NCBI RefSeq assembly: GCF_001591405.1
Contig: NZ_BCUV01000003.1
Span: forward strand, 186,001-250,000
Origin: Janibacter terrae NBRC 107853
GTDB lineage: Bacteria > Actinomycetota > Actinomycetes > Actinomycetales > Dermatophilaceae
DNA length: 64,000 nt
Direction: 5' to 3'
The position numbers were made by a program, and so were the translations under genes. Under the pieces are notes generated by a model that was not told the origin of the DNA, ran no database searches, and saw only the letters and a list, made by a program, of their open reading frames with translations. Below, one piece after another: positions 32,558-42,021 of this stretch (position 1 is its first letter; each line of letters starts with the position of its first letter).

Positions 32558-32587
32558 CGAAGGGGGAGGCGCGAGCCTCCCCCTTCG
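32558..32587. terminator. Bidirectional terminator between leuA and alkB
   Basis: A 13-bp perfect stem with a GCGA loop (CGAAGGGGGAGGC paired with its complement) lies between two convergent genes, 6 bases after the leuA stop and 6 before the alkB stop. Both arms carry the GAAGGGGG motif. Confidence 0.85.
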
Positions 32588-32593
32588 TGCGTC

Positions 32594-33217
32594 TCAGCGC
32601 ACGCCGGCCACGCGGAACTGGATCGACACCCGGGGCCCCACCGCCGCCGAGGTCTTGGGCACCGCGTGGTCCCAGGTGCGCTGGCAGGCGCCGCCCATGA
32701 CGACGAGGTCGCCGTGGCCGAGCGCGACCCGCTGCGACGGACCGCCGTCACGCGGGCGCAGCGCGAGGTGGCGGGCCGAGCCGAGAGAGACGATCGCGAC
32801 CATCGTGTCCTGCTCGCGGCTGCGCCCGATGCGGTCGCCGTGCCAGGCGACCGAGTCCTCGCCGTGGCGGTACAGGCACATGCCGGCGGTGACGAAGGGC
32901 TCGCCGAGCTCGCTGGCGTAGTGCTGGGAGAGGCGCTCGCGCATGTCGGCGACGAGCGGGTGGGGCAGGGGCTCCCCTGCGCGGTAGAAGCAGGTCAGGC
33001 GCGGCACGTCGACGACGGAGTCGTACATCTTGCGCCGCTCCGCCCGCCACGGGACCTCGTGCAGGAGCGTGTCGAGCACCTCGTCGGTGCCGCACGCCCA
33101 TCCCGGCACGAGGTCGAGCCAAGCCGTGCCGTCGAGGAATCGCCGGTGACGCCGCTCGAGGTCACCGAGGGTGGGGGAGTCGGCCGTGTCGAAGAGCGAG
33201 GACTGGAGCGCCTGCAT
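32594..33217 (-). CDS. alkB: Alkylated DNA repair dioxygenase AlkB
   Basis: 207 residues. Fe(II)/2-oxoglutarate dioxygenase that removes methyl adducts such as 1-meA and 3-meC. The iron ligands are visible: HxD in VAWHGDRIG and the distal His in RTWDHAVPK. The 2-oxoglutarate Arg and the substrate loop are in RVSIQFR. TAGGGT lies 6 bases before the ATG, so the mRNA is probably leaderless, and a perfect LexA box sits just upstream. It is convergent with leuA. Confidence 0.9.
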   Translation of the reverse strand: MQALQSSLFDTADSPTLGDLERRHRRFLDGTAWLDLVPGWACGTDEVLDTLLHEVPWRAERRKMYDSVVDVPRLTCFYRAGEPLPHPLVADMRERLSQHYASELGEPFVTAGMCLYRHGEDSVAWHGDRIGRSREQDTMVAIVSLGSARHLALRPRDGGPSQRVALGHGDLVVMGGACQRTWDHAVPKTSAAVGPRVSIQFRVAGVR

Positions 33218-33237
33218 ACCACGACCCTAGCAGCCCC

Positions 33238-33253
33238 TCGAACACACGTTCGA
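33238..33253 (-). promoter_or_regulatory. LexA (SOS) box upstream of alkB
   Basis: TCGAAC-ACAC-GTTCGA is an exact match to the Gram-positive/actinobacterial LexA consensus TCGAAC-N4-GTTCGA. It spans about -21 to -36 relative to the alkB ATG, just upstream of the TAGGGT -10 (33224-33229), where LexA would block polymerase. The gene on its other side, 22 bases away, ends there, so alkB is the only target. Confidence 0.88.
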
Positions 33254-33274
33254 TGATTCGCGATGGCGTGTCGC

Positions 33275-34315
33275 TCAGCCTGCGGCCACCGGGTGGTCGC
33301 CCTTCGCGCGCAGGCGCAGGCCGGCGGCGCTGGCCACGAGCAGCACGGCCCCGGCGACGAGCAGGGCCCCGGCGGCGCCGAGCGCACCGTCCGAGTAGTC
33401 CACCGCGGCCTCGGTGGCGGCCATCGTCAGCGCGACGACTCCGACGCCGAGGTAGGGCCACGACTGCGTCCGGACGTAGGCGAGGAAGCCGAGGACGCCG
33501 ACGACCGCCAGCAGCGCGTAGGAGACCCACGCGTGCTCCCAGCCCATGGCGACCTGGGCGCCGAGGATCGCCAGGACTCCTCCGACGGCGCGCCCGAGAT
33601 GGGTCTCGCGCCACAGCCCGGTCTCGGTCAGGGCGATCCATGCGGCGGCGAGCCCGAGGAGCGAGGCCGCGGCCACGAGCGGGGCGTTGTCCGAGGCGTC
33701 CGGCCCGAGGGCCAGCGTCATCGTCGTGATGGCCGCGGTGAATGCGGCGCCGAGCTGGCCGAGCCCGGTCGGTACGAAGCGGTAGCCGAGGACCATGAGC
33801 GCGCACGCCGTGCCGAAGCCGATGCTCACCGTGTAGGGCTCGCGCAGGTCGAGGACGTGGGTCGCCCACACCCCCGCCGCGCCTCCCGCGACAGCGGCGG
33901 CCGCCACGGCCAGCGTGCCCGCCAGGAGCAGCCGGGCCTGCCGCGCCAGCTCGGGGAGGGTCGCGGCGGAGCGTGCCGTGAGCCGCACGGCGACGGCGCC
34001 GGCGGCCAGGACGAGGGCGCTGACGAGCAGTGCCGCCACGCGGGTGCCCGGGCCCATCCGCGACCACTGCGAGGCGAGGAAGACCGCGGCTGCCGCGATG
34101 ACGAGGATGCCGCCGAGGTAGCCGGCGATCTCCGCGGCGATCCGGCCCGCAGGCGGGCGCGCAGTGGCTGGCTCCGGCCCGACGTCCACATGGCGGGCCA
34201 GCACGGCGCCCGCCCGGTCCCGGTCGCCCTCGGCGACGACACCCGCCCGGACGAGGTCGTCGGCGATCTGCCGGGAGCGAAGGGGGAGTGGGGCCTCGTA
34301 CGCGCGCCTGCCCAT
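33275..34315 (-). CDS. Polytopic membrane protein (DUF2157-like)
   Basis: 346 residues. The N-terminal about 60 are soluble ([27 protein letters not shown]), then about ten hydrophobic helices rich in Ala, Leu and Gly ([23 protein letters not shown] ... [21 protein letters not shown]). A short soluble head followed by YLGGxLVxxAAxxF resembles the DUF2157 family, function unknown. Good Shine-Dalgarno (AGGAGG) before the ATG. It is divergent from recO, 100 bases away. Confidence 0.65.
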   Translation of the reverse strand: MGRRAYEAPLPLRSRQIADDLVRAGVVAEGDRDRAGAVLARHVDVGPEPATARPPAGRIAAEIAGYLGGILVIAAAAVFLASQWSRMGPGTRVAALLVSALVLAAGAVAVRLTARSAATLPELARQARLLLAGTLAVAAAAVAGGAAGVWATHVLDLREPYTVSIGFGTACALMVLGYRFVPTGLGQLGAAFTAAITTMTLALGPDASDNAPLVAAASLLGLAAAWIALTETGLWRETHLGRAVGGVLAILGAQVAMGWEHAWVSYALLAVVGVLGFLAYVRTQSWPYLGVGVVALTMAATEAAVDYSDGALGAAGALLVAGAVLLVASAAGLRLRAKGDHPVAAG

Positions 34316-34415
34316 GGTGAGCCTCCTGAGGACGACACCGCCGTGGCGTCACTCCCATTGTCCGCCCGGCGTGGCCGCCGTGGGAAGACCCGTCGTGCGT
34401 AGGACAATGGGGTGC

Positions 34416-35162
34416 ATGCCCCTCTACCGCGACTCCGGGGTCGTGCTGCGCACCCACAAGCTGGGCGAGGCCGACCGGATCATCACCGTGCTCACCCGCG
34501 GGCGCGGCAAGATCCGCACGGTGGCGAAGGGGGTCCGCCGCACGAAGTCGAAGTTCGGCGCTCGCCTCGAGCCGGGCATGCACGTCGACCTGCAGTGCTA
34601 CGAGGGCCGCAACCTCGACACCGTGACCCAGACCGAGTCGATCGACGCGTGGGGCGACGTCATCGCCCGCGACTACGCGCGCTGGACGGCGGCCACCGCG
34701 ATCCTCGAGACGGCCGACCGGCTGACCGAGGAGCACGAGCCGGCGCTGCAGCAGTACCACCTGCTCGCGGGTGCGCTGCGCTCGCTCGCCCAGGGTGACC
34801 ATGCCGCCGAGCTCGTCCTGGACGCGTACCTCCTGCGGGCGCTGGCGGTCGCCGGCTGGGCACCGAGCTTCCACGACTGCGCCCGGTGCGGCGACGAGGG
34901 CCCGCACCGCGCCTTCCACGTCGCCTCCGGTGGCGTCGTGTGCCGCAGCTGCCGCGTCCCCGGGGCCAACGCCCCCGCCCCCGAGACCCTCACCCTGCTC
35001 GCCGCGCTCCTCGCCGGTGACTGGGTGGTCGCGGACGCCTCCCTCGACCGGCACCGACGGGAGGGGTCCGGCCTGACCGCCGCCTTCCTCCAGTGGCATC
35101 TCGAGCGCGGGGTGCTCTCCCTTCGTCACGTCGACCGCACCCAACCGCAGAGGACCGGATGA
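34416..35162 (+). CDS. recO: DNA repair protein RecO
   Basis: 248 residues. Loads RecA at gaps with RecF and RecR. The N-terminal OB fold begins [32 protein letters not shown], and the zinc finger is [25 protein letters not shown]. The start has GACAAT 7 bases upstream, a probable leaderless arrangement. The stop overlaps uppS by 4 bases. Confidence 0.94.
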   Translation: MPLYRDSGVVLRTHKLGEADRIITVLTRGRGKIRTVAKGVRRTKSKFGARLEPGMHVDLQCYEGRNLDTVTQTESIDAWGDVIARDYARWTAATAILETADRLTEEHEPALQQYHLLAGALRSLAQGDHAAELVLDAYLLRALAVAGWAPSFHDCARCGDEGPHRAFHVASGGVVCRSCRVPGANAPAPETLTLLAALLAGDWVVADASLDRHRREGSGLTAAFLQWHLERGVLSLRHVDRTQPQRTG

Positions 35163-35941
35163 GCCGCTACGAGACCCCCTTCGCCCACCCGAGCGGGGCC
35201 ACCCCGCCGCCCGTGCCGGCCGAACTCGTGCCCGGTCACGTCGCGATCGTCATGGACGGCAACGGCCGCTGGGCCAACCAGCGGGGCCTCGCCCGGACCA
35301 AGGGCCACGAGGCGGGGGAGGGCGCGCTCCTCGACGTCGTCGCCGGGGCCCTGGACATCGGCGTCAAGCACCTGTCGACCTACGCCTTCTCCACCGAGAA
35401 CTGGCGCCGCTCGCCAGAGGAGGTGCGTTTCCTCATGGGGTTCAACCGGGACGTCATCCGCCGGCGGCGCGACCAGCTCGACGCGTGGGGCGTGCGCATG
35501 CGCTGGGTGGGACGTCGCCCGAGGTTGTGGAGCTCGGTCGTCAAGGAGCTGGAGATCGCCCAGGAGATGACCCGGGACAACGACGCGATGACGCTGTACT
35601 TCTGCGTCAACTACGGCGGTCGGGCCGAGATCGTCGACGGCGTGCGGCGGATCGCCGACGACGTCAAGGCTGGCCGGCTCAAGGGCTCGGGCATCGACGA
35701 GCGGACGATCTCGCGCTACCTCACCGAGCCGACGATGCCGGACGTCGACCTCTTCCTGCGCAGCTCGGGGGAGCAGCGCACGAGCAACTTCCTGCTGTGG
35801 CAGTCGGCCTACGCCGAGATGGTCTTCCAGGACACGCTGTGGCCGGACTACGACCGGCGCCACCTGTGGGAGGCCATCGAGACGTACGCCCAGCGCGAGC
35901 GGCGCTACGGCGGCGCGGTCGACGCACCATCGGGCTCCTGA
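35159..35941 (+). CDS. uppS: Isoprenyl transferase (cis-prenyl diphosphate synthase)
   Basis: 260 residues. Makes the C50 or C55 polyprenyl carrier for cell-wall synthesis. Motifs are [26 protein letters not shown] (catalytic Asp and Arg), [31 protein letters not shown] and [27 protein letters not shown]. In relatives this branch gives decaprenyl diphosphate; chain length cannot be read here. Coupled to recO (ATGA overlap). Confidence 0.94.
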   Translation: MSRYETPFAHPSGATPPPVPAELVPGHVAIVMDGNGRWANQRGLARTKGHEAGEGALLDVVAGALDIGVKHLSTYAFSTENWRRSPEEVRFLMGFNRDVIRRRRDQLDAWGVRMRWVGRRPRLWSSVVKELEIAQEMTRDNDAMTLYFCVNYGGRAEIVDGVRRIADDVKAGRLKGSGIDERTISRYLTEPTMPDVDLFLRSSGEQRTSNFLLWQSAYAEMVFQDTLWPDYDRRHLWEAIETYAQRERRYGGAVDAPSGS

Positions 35942-36095
35942 GTCGCCCCGAGTGCATCGACCCGGCGAAGGGCGTTCAGGACCAGCCGCGCTCGATCGTG
36001 CACCCGACGCCGACACGGTCCGAGAGGACGTCGTGGCATACGCTGTCGAGGCCCGCGCGACCTGCGTTCATCGACCTGTCACATGAGGAGAACGT

Positions 36096-37046
36096 ATGTG
36101 TCGAGTTCTTGCCTACGTCGGTCCGGAGATCTCGCTGGAGAATCTCTTGCTCAAGCCGACGAACAGCCTGATCAACCAGTCCCTCGACCCGGAGACCCAT
36201 CCCGAGCTCCAGCTCGTGGGATGGGGGTTCGGAGCGTGGAGCGAGCACCTGCTCAAGCCGGAGGAACCCTTCATCTACCGCCGGCCGACGGCCGCCTTCT
36301 ACGACGACAACGCCACGCGCATGCTCCCCAGCCTCCAGGCCAGCACCATGTTGGCGCACGTCCGCGCTGCCGCCTACGAGGCCAGGGTCGTCATGGCCGA
36401 CGAGAACTGCCACCCCTTCTGCTTCGAGGGGACCCGGTGGATCGTGGCGCAGAACGGCTACCTGCCGGGCTGGCAGGTCCTGCAGCGGGAGCTGCTGCAG
36501 CACTGCAAGGACGAGTACCTGACGCAGATGCTCGGCACGACCGACACGGAGTTCATCTACGCCCTCTTCCTCTCCCTGCTGGAGGGTGACGGTGACGAGG
36601 ATGTCCAGCGCGCGGTCGAGGAGCTGCTGCGCCTGATCGCCAAGGCGATGAAGGACCTCGAGCTGCCGGGGCTGACCAAGCTGAAGATGGGGCTGGTCTC
36701 CCAGGACCGGGTCATCGGGATCAACTGGGGGCTCGGGCACCAGGGCGAGGTCGACCCGGAAGGGGACTGGCGGGATCTGCGCACGGCTGACGCCGGCACC
36801 GACGACCGCGCCCTCTCCATGCTCCTGGAGCCGATGTACCTGTTGCTGGGTCGCAACTTCCAGCACGACGAGGCGAACTACGGCTTCCAGGAGTGCACCG
36901 AGGAGAAGGCCACGGCGGCCATCTTCGCCTCCGAGCCGTTGAGCGAGGAGGGCGACGGCTGGTTGCCCCTGGAGTACGGATCGATCGTCTTCCTCGCCAA
37001 GGACGGCGAGCACATCACCAAGTCCGTCAGGCAGCTCCAGCTCTAG
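36096..37046 (+). CDS. Class II glutamine amidotransferase
   Basis: 316 residues. N-terminal nucleophile domain: MCRVLAYVGPE exposes Cys2 after Met removal, and LVGWGFGAW, LAHVRAAAYE and CHPFCFEGTRWIVAQNGYLPGW are the Ntn glutaminase blocks. That is the architecture of EgtC/YafJ-type proteins, but no egt genes lie here and the substrate is unknown. GAGGAG precedes the ATG. Codon use is slightly less GC-rich than its neighbours. The stop codon shares the tetramer CTAG with the zur stop on the other strand. Confidence 0.85.
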   Translation: MCRVLAYVGPEISLENLLLKPTNSLINQSLDPETHPELQLVGWGFGAWSEHLLKPEEPFIYRRPTAAFYDDNATRMLPSLQASTMLAHVRAAAYEARVVMADENCHPFCFEGTRWIVAQNGYLPGWQVLQRELLQHCKDEYLTQMLGTTDTEFIYALFLSLLEGDGDEDVQRAVEELLRLIAKAMKDLELPGLTKLKMGLVSQDRVIGINWGLGHQGEVDPEGDWRDLRTADAGTDDRALSMLLEPMYLLLGRNFQHDEANYGFQECTEEKATAAIFASEPLSEEGDGWLPLEYGSIVFLAKDGEHITKSVRQLQL

Positions 37047-37450
37047 GTCGTCGGCCGGGAGGCGCACTCCCCGCAGCGGCCGAAGAGCTCAAGGGTGTGC
37101 GCGACGTCGCTGAAGCCGTGCTCCTCGGCGACCCTGCCGGCCCAGCGCTCCACGGCGGGGCCCTCGACCTCGACCGTGCGGCCGCAGTCGCGGCAGACGA
37201 GGTGGTGGTGGTGGCCGGTGCTGCAGCGCCGGTAGACGATCTCGCCGTCGTCGGTGCGAAGGGAGTCCAGCGCCGCCTCGTCGACCATCGCCTGCAGCGT
37301 GCGGTAGACCGTCGCGAGACCGATCTTGTCGCCACCGGCGACCAGGCTCGCGTGGATCTCCTGGGCCGAGCGGAACTCGTCGGAGCGGTCCACGTCGGCC
37401 TCGATCGCCGTGCGCTGCCGCGTCGGGCGGCGGGTGCGGGTGTCGGTCAT
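37043..37450 (-). CDS. zur: Fur-family metalloregulator, probably Zur
   Basis: 135 residues. Winged helix (RPTRQRTAIEADVDRSDEFRSAQEIHASL... GLATVYRTLQAMVDEAALD), regulatory His cluster GHHHHLVCRDCGRTVEV and second Cys pair FGRCGECAS. The two CxxC pairs make the structural zinc site. Assignment to Zur rather than Fur rests on its place as the last gene of the znuA-znuC-znuB operon, whose promoter carries two Zur-like boxes. ATG overlaps the znuB stop. Confidence 0.88.
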   Translation of the reverse strand: MTDTRTRRPTRQRTAIEADVDRSDEFRSAQEIHASLVAGGDKIGLATVYRTLQAMVDEAALDSLRTDDGEIVYRRCSTGHHHHLVCRDCGRTVEVEGPAVERWAGRVAEEHGFSDVAHTLELFGRCGECASRPTT

Positions 37451-38454
37451 CGGGGGCTCCCCTGGAGGGTCGGGTCGGCGGGCGCGTGCTCCGGGTCGTG
37501 CTCGTCCCAGTGGTCGCCGTGCCGGGCGTGCCGGTGCCCGTCGTGCAGGTAGTCGACGTGGTCGCCGTGCAGGACGACGTCGTGGCCGCAGTCCTCCCAG
37601 TGGACGTGCTCGTGGACCTCCGCCGTGCGGTGGCCGCGGCGGCGCACGGCACGCAGCGCGGTGGCGGCGGTGGCCGAGACGACGAAGACCGCGATGGCGA
37701 GCAGGACGATCGTCGCGCCGGACGGGGTGTCGGCGTAGAAGCTCGTGACGACCCCGCCGACGCTCGTCAGCGTGCCGACGACGACTGCCCACCGCAGGCT
37801 GCCCCGGAAGGACCGCCCGAGGTACTGGCCGGTCGCGTTGGGCAGGATCATCAGCGCGCTGATGAGCAGCAGGCCGATGACCCGCATCGAGATGACGACC
37901 GTGACGCCGGTGAGGACGGCGAGCAGGATGTTGGTGCCGAGCACGGGCAGCCCGGAGGCGCGGGCGTACTCGTCGTCCTGGGCGACGGCGAAGAGCCGCT
38001 CGCGCAGCACGAGCACGGTGACGAGGACGACCGCGGCGAGGACCGCGAACTGGATGAGGTCGCTGCGGGTGACCGTGGTGAGGGCACCGAAGAGGTATCC
38101 CTGCAGGTTGGTCGCCGAGCCGGACGGCGCCTTGGCGATGATGACCACACCCGCCGCCAGACCGCCGTAGAACATCACCGCGAGCGCGAGGTCGCCACCG
38201 GTCCGCCCGAGGTGGCGCAGCAGCTCGATCGCCACGGCCGCGACGACGACGACGGCCAGGGCCGTGAGCACGGGCGAGGTGCTCGTCAGCAGGCCGATGC
38301 CGACGCCGGCGAGCGCGACGTGGCCCATCCCGTCACCGATGAGCGACATGCCGCGCTGGACGAGGAAGACGCCGACGAGCGGCGCGGACGCCCCGACCAG
38401 CAGCGCGGCGAGGAGTGCGTTGCGCATGAACTCGAGACCGAGGATGTCGATCAC
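37447..38454 (-). CDS. znuB: Zinc ABC transporter permease
   Basis: 335 residues. Eight or nine membrane helices of the ZnuB/MntB type (LVGVFLVQRGMSLIGDGMGHVALAGVGIGLL, RVIGLLLISALMILPNATGQYLG). Unusual: after the last helix there is a cytosolic tail of about 60 residues crowded with His, including HEHVHWEDCGHDVVLHGDHVD then DGHRHARHGDHWDEHDPEH, likely able to bind zinc. The stop overlaps zur by 3 bases and the start overlaps znuC. Confidence 0.92.
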   Translation of the reverse strand: MIDILGLEFMRNALLAALLVGASAPLVGVFLVQRGMSLIGDGMGHVALAGVGIGLLTSTSPVLTALAVVVVAAVAIELLRHLGRTGGDLALAVMFYGGLAAGVVIIAKAPSGSATNLQGYLFGALTTVTRSDLIQFAVLAAVVLVTVLVLRERLFAVAQDDEYARASGLPVLGTNILLAVLTGVTVVISMRVIGLLLISALMILPNATGQYLGRSFRGSLRWAVVVGTLTSVGGVVTSFYADTPSGATIVLLAIAVFVVSATAATALRAVRRRGHRTAEVHEHVHWEDCGHDVVLHGDHVDYLHDGHRHARHGDHWDEHDPEHAPADPTLQGSPR

Positions 38455-39257
38455 CGGGGTCCCCCCTTCGTCGTGATGATGGTCGAAGGGAGGGCCGAGG
38501 GTGCCGGGTCGTCCTCACCCTCGTGGTGGGTGTGGGCCTGTGCGTCGGCGGTGAGCTCGTCCGGGGCGCAGTCCTGCTCGATCGTGCCGCCGCGCACGAC
38601 CACGGCCCGGGTGACGATGTCGGCCAGCGCGTCGACCTCGTGGGTGACGATGACGAGGGTCGCCCCACGGGCGACGAGACGTCGCATCACGGCGACGAGC
38701 ACCTGCTGGTGGCCGCGGTCGACCCCGGCGGTCGGCTCGTCCATGACGAAGACGTCGGGACGGCTCGCGAGTGCGCGCGCGATGAGCACCCGGCGCTGCT
38801 GGCCGCCGGAGAGCGTGGCGACGTCGTGGTCCGCGAGGTCGCCCAGGCCGACGACCGCGAGGGACTCGGCGACGAGCGCGCGGTCGGCCGAGGAGCGGAT
38901 CCGCCACGGCGCCCACCAGGGCGTGCGCACCGTGCGTCCCGTCGTCACGATCTCGGAGGCGGTCGCCCTGACGGCCGAGGCGAGGGTGTGGCGCTGCGGG
39001 ACGTACCCGATACCGGCCCGCGCGTCCGCGCTGCCGACCTCGTGGCCGAGGACTCGGGCGGTCCCGGCGTGCTGGTCGGCGATCCCGAGCAACCCCTTGA
39101 CCAAGGTCGACTTGCCGGCCCCGTTGGGTCCGAGCACGGCGACGACCTCACCGCGGCGGACGGTGAGGTCGACGTCGTGGACCACGACGCGGTCGCCGTA
39201 GCCGAAGGCGGCGCCGGTCAGCTCGATCACGGGAGGGGCGGACGAGGTCAACTGCAC
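38451..39257 (-). CDS. znuC: Zinc ABC transporter ATP-binding protein
   Basis: 268 residues. Walker A GPNGAGKSTLVKG, signature LSGGQQRRVLIARAL, Walker B VFMDEPTAGVD and the H-loop VTHEVDAL are all present. A short His-rich C-terminal segment (AQAHTHHEGEDD) parallels the tails of its partners. It overlaps znuA at the start by 10 bases and znuB by 4 at the end. Confidence 0.94.
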   Translation of the reverse strand: MQLTSSAPPVIELTGAAFGYGDRVVVHDVDLTVRRGEVVAVLGPNGAGKSTLVKGLLGIADQHAGTARVLGHEVGSADARAGIGYVPQRHTLASAVRATASEIVTTGRTVRTPWWAPWRIRSSADRALVAESLAVVGLGDLADHDVATLSGGQQRRVLIARALASRPDVFVMDEPTAGVDRGHQQVLVAVMRRLVARGATLVIVTHEVDALADIVTRAVVVRGGTIEQDCAPDELTADAQAHTHHEGEDDPAPSALPSTIITTKGGPR

Positions 39258-40201
39258 CCCTGTCCCTTGCGGACGGTGGCCAGGTTGCTGCGCATGACCT
39301 CAAGGTAGTCCGATCCGGCGGACTCGTCCGTCAGTCCCTCGAGGGGGTCGAGGACGGCGACCTTCGCCCCGGAGTCGCGGGCGATGGTCCGGGCGACATC
39401 GGCGGGCACGAGGGTCTCCGCGTACACGGTGTCGACCCGCTCCTGCTTGACGTGCTTGATGAGGTCGGCCAGCGCGCTGGGGCTCGGCTCGCTGTCCGGG
39501 CTCAGGCCGCTCACCGACTCCTGGTGGAAGCCGTAGCGGTCCGCGAAGTAGGCGAAGGCGGTGTGGCCCGTCACGAGGTCCTGGCTGCGGCAGTCGGCGA
39601 GCCCGGCCCTGAGGTCCTTGTCGAGCGTGGTCAGCTCGCCCGTGAACTCCTTGGCGTTCGCCCGGTAGTCCGCGGCGTGGTCCGGGTCGGCCTCGGCGAA
39701 GCGCTCGGCGACGGCGTCGACGACGTCCGCGTAGCGCGTCGGGTCGAGCCAGAAGTGGGGGTCGACGGCCCCGTGGCCCTCCTCGTGGGCGGCGTGCTCC
39801 TCGGCGCTCTCGCCCTCGTGCCCCTCCCCCTGAGGTGCCTCGAGGTCCAGACGAGCGGCCGACGAGACGTCGAAGGCGGAGTCGCCCGCCTCCTTCGCCG
39901 CGTCGTCGACGGAGGGCTGGAAGCCCTTGAGGTAGACCAGGGCGTCGGCCCGGCTGACGTCGAGGACCTGGTTGGGCGTGAGCTCGAGGTCGTGCGGCTC
40001 GGCGCCGGGCTTGGTGAGGTTGGTGACCTCGACGTGGTCACCGCCGACCTGCTCCGCCGCCTCCTGCAGGGGGTAGAAGCTCGTCGCCACCGACAGGCTC
40101 GCGTCGCCCGCACCGTCCGTGGCGTCCTCGCCGGAGCCGCAGCCCGTGAGGGCGAGCAGGAGGGCGGAGACGCTGAGGACGAGACGGTGTCGGGACTTCA
40201 T
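39248..40201 (-). CDS. znuA: Zinc-binding lipoprotein
   Basis: 317 residues. Signal peptide with lipobox LALTGC, cluster A-1 solute-binding fold: SVATSFYPLQEAAEQVGGDHVEV, GAEPHDLELTP (metal His), HFWLDPTRYADVV and TGHTAFAYFADRYGFHQ. A His/Glu-rich loop (EGHEGESAEEHAAHEEGHG) precedes the second metal block, a hallmark of zinc importers over manganese ones. ATG 40201 overlaps the first Zur box. Confidence 0.93.
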   Translation of the reverse strand: MKSRHRLVLSVSALLLALTGCGSGEDATDGAGDASLSVATSFYPLQEAAEQVGGDHVEVTNLTKPGAEPHDLELTPNQVLDVSRADALVYLKGFQPSVDDAAKEAGDSAFDVSSAARLDLEAPQGEGHEGESAEEHAAHEEGHGAVDPHFWLDPTRYADVVDAVAERFAEADPDHAADYRANAKEFTGELTTLDKDLRAGLADCRSQDLVTGHTAFAYFADRYGFHQESVSGLSPDSEPSPSALADLIKHVKQERVDTVYAETLVPADVARTIARDSGAKVAVLDPLEGLTDESAGSDYLEVMRSNLATVRKGQGCS

Positions 40202-40237
40202 GAGAACGATTCTCACCGCACGTGAGAATCGTTGTCA
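40201..40237 (-). promoter_or_regulatory. Two Zur-type operators at the znuA start
   Basis: Two similar 15-base inverted repeats, 7 bases apart: TGAGAACGATTCTCA (40201-40215, perfect) and TGAGAATCGTTGTCA (40223-40237, one mismatch). They have the Fur-superfamily 6-3-6 shape and Zur is encoded in the same operon. The first overlaps the znuA start codon, so binding would directly block expression. Confidence 0.82.
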
Positions 40238-40240
40238 ACT

Positions 40241-40549
40241 TCAGCGGGGTACGACCTTGATCACCGTCAGGCCGACGAGCAGGACGATGACGGCGATGCG
40301 CATCAGGCGCTCGCTCGCGGTGAGGCGCGGCCAGGACAGCCCGAGCATCCACAGCAGGAAGAGCACGACCAGGCCGAGGGGGATCGCGCCCCACGGACCG
40401 AGGAAGCTGCCGAGCAGCACGAGCGCGAAGACGACGACGATCGGCACGAGCGGCGGCAGCTGGGACAGCGCCCGGGTGAGAGGCAGGCTCGCGCGCTCGA
40501 AGGCGTTGGTCGCGACGGGCTCGGGACGGGGCGTGGGGCTGCTGAACAC
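40241..40549 (-). CDS. Small membrane protein (DUF6703-like)
   Basis: 102 residues. A short soluble head ([29 protein letters not shown]), then three hydrophobic helices ([52 protein letters not shown]). This matches small actinobacterial proteins grouped as DUF6703, role unknown. GTG 40549 is favoured because TACCCT (40556-40561) ends 6 bases upstream, a leaderless arrangement; GTG 40555 would give two more residues. It is divergent from glyS, 60 bases away. Confidence 0.7.
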   Translation of the reverse strand: MFSSPTPRPEPVATNAFERASLPLTRALSQLPPLVPIVVVFALVLLGSFLGPWGAIPLGLVVLFLLWMLGLSWPRLTASERLMRIAVIVLLVGLTVIKVVPR

Positions 40550-40609
40550 CCCCACAGGGTAGGCGGGCCGATGCAGGGGTCGGTCCGCGGCCCGGATAGC
40601 CTCTGTCCC

Positions 40610-42016
40610 ATGGCCAAGCAGACCTCCACCGTCGACACCGTCGTCAACCTCTGCAAGCGCAGGGGTTTCGTCTTCCCCTGTGGCGAGATCTACGGAGGCA
40701 CGCGCTCCGCGTGGGACTACGGACCGCTCGGGGTCGAGCTCAAGGAGAACATCAAGCGCCAGTGGTGGAGGTCGATGGTCACCGGCCGCGACGACGTCGT
40801 CGGCCTCGACTCCTCGATCATCCTGCCGCGCGAGACCTGGGTGGCCTCCGGACACGTCGGGACCTTCACCGACCCGCTCACCGAGTGCCTCAACTGCCAC
40901 AAGCGCCACCGCCTGGACCACCTGCAGGAGGCGATCGCGGACAAGGCGGCGAAGAAGGGTCAGGAGGTCGACCCCGACTCCATCCCCACGAGCGAGATCG
41001 TCTGCCCGGACTGCGGCACCCGCGGCCGGTGGACCGAGGCCCGCGAGTTCAACATGATGCTCAAGACGCACCTCGGGGTCATCGAGGACGAGTCCGGGCT
41101 GCACTACCTGCGCCCCGAGACCGCCCAGGGCATCTTCATCAACTTCAACAACGTCCTGCAGACCTCGCGCAAGAAGCCTCCCTTCGGCATCGCGCAGACC
41201 GGCAAGTCCTTCCGCAACGAGATCACGCCGGGCAACTTCATCTTCCGCACCCGCGAGTTCGAGCAGATGGAGATGGAGTTCTTCGTCAAGCCGGGCGAGG
41301 ACGAGGAGTGGCACCAGTACTGGATCGACGAGCGCACCCGCTGGTACACCGACCTCGGCATCAAGCCGGAGAACCTGCGCCACTACGAGCACGCGCAGGA
41401 GAAGCTGTCCCACTACTCCAAGCGCACCGTCGACATCGAGTACCGCTTCAACTTCGCCGGCAGCGAGTGGGGCGAGCTCGAGGGCATCGCCAACCGCACG
41501 GACTTCGACCTGACGAGCCACAGCAAGCACTCCGGCACGGACCTCGTCTTCTTCGACCAGGCCAACAACGAGCGGTACACGCCGTACGTCATCGAGCCGG
41601 CGGCGGGGCTGTCGCGCTCGATCATGACCTTCCTCGTCGACGCGTACGCCGAGGACGAGGCCCCCAACGCGAAGGGGGGCGTGGACAAGCGCACCGTCCT
41701 GCGCCTCGACCACCGGCTGGCTCCCGTCAAGGCGGCCGTCCTCCCGCTGTCGCGCAACGCGGACCTCTCGCCCAAGGCGCGCGACCTCGCCGCGCAGCTG
41801 CGCAAGAGCTGGAACGTCGACTTCGACGACGCGCAGGCCATCGGCAAGCGCTACCGCCGCCAGGACGAGATCGGGACGCCCTTCTGCATCACGGTCGACT
41901 TCGACACCCTCGAGGACGACGCGGTGACCATCCGCGAGCGGGACTCGATGGAGCAGCAGCGCATCTCCATCGACCAGGTCGAGTCCTTCCTCGCGCCCAG
42001 ACTCCTCGGAGCCTGA
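40610..42016 (+). CDS. glyS: Glycine--tRNA ligase, homodimeric type
   Basis: 468 residues. Class II synthetase core: [31 protein letters not shown], motif 2 region [24 protein letters not shown] and motif 3 [22 protein letters not shown]. The zinc-type insert has CLNCHK and CPDCGTRG. The anticodon-binding domain closes the protein ([29 protein letters not shown]). Length and a single chain place it in the eukaryote-like alpha2 type used by actinobacteria. TAGCCT is 7 bases before the ATG. Confidence 0.96.
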   Translation: MAKQTSTVDTVVNLCKRRGFVFPCGEIYGGTRSAWDYGPLGVELKENIKRQWWRSMVTGRDDVVGLDSSIILPRETWVASGHVGTFTDPLTECLNCHKRHRLDHLQEAIADKAAKKGQEVDPDSIPTSEIVCPDCGTRGRWTEAREFNMMLKTHLGVIEDESGLHYLRPETAQGIFINFNNVLQTSRKKPPFGIAQTGKSFRNEITPGNFIFRTREFEQMEMEFFVKPGEDEEWHQYWIDERTRWYTDLGIKPENLRHYEHAQEKLSHYSKRTVDIEYRFNFAGSEWGELEGIANRTDFDLTSHSKHSGTDLVFFDQANNERYTPYVIEPAAGLSRSIMTFLVDAYAEDEAPNAKGGVDKRTVLRLDHRLAPVKAAVLPLSRNADLSPKARDLAAQLRKSWNVDFDDAQAIGKRYRRQDEIGTPFCITVDFDTLEDDAVTIRERDSMEQQRISIDQVESFLAPRLLGA

Positions 42017-42021
42017 CGGGG

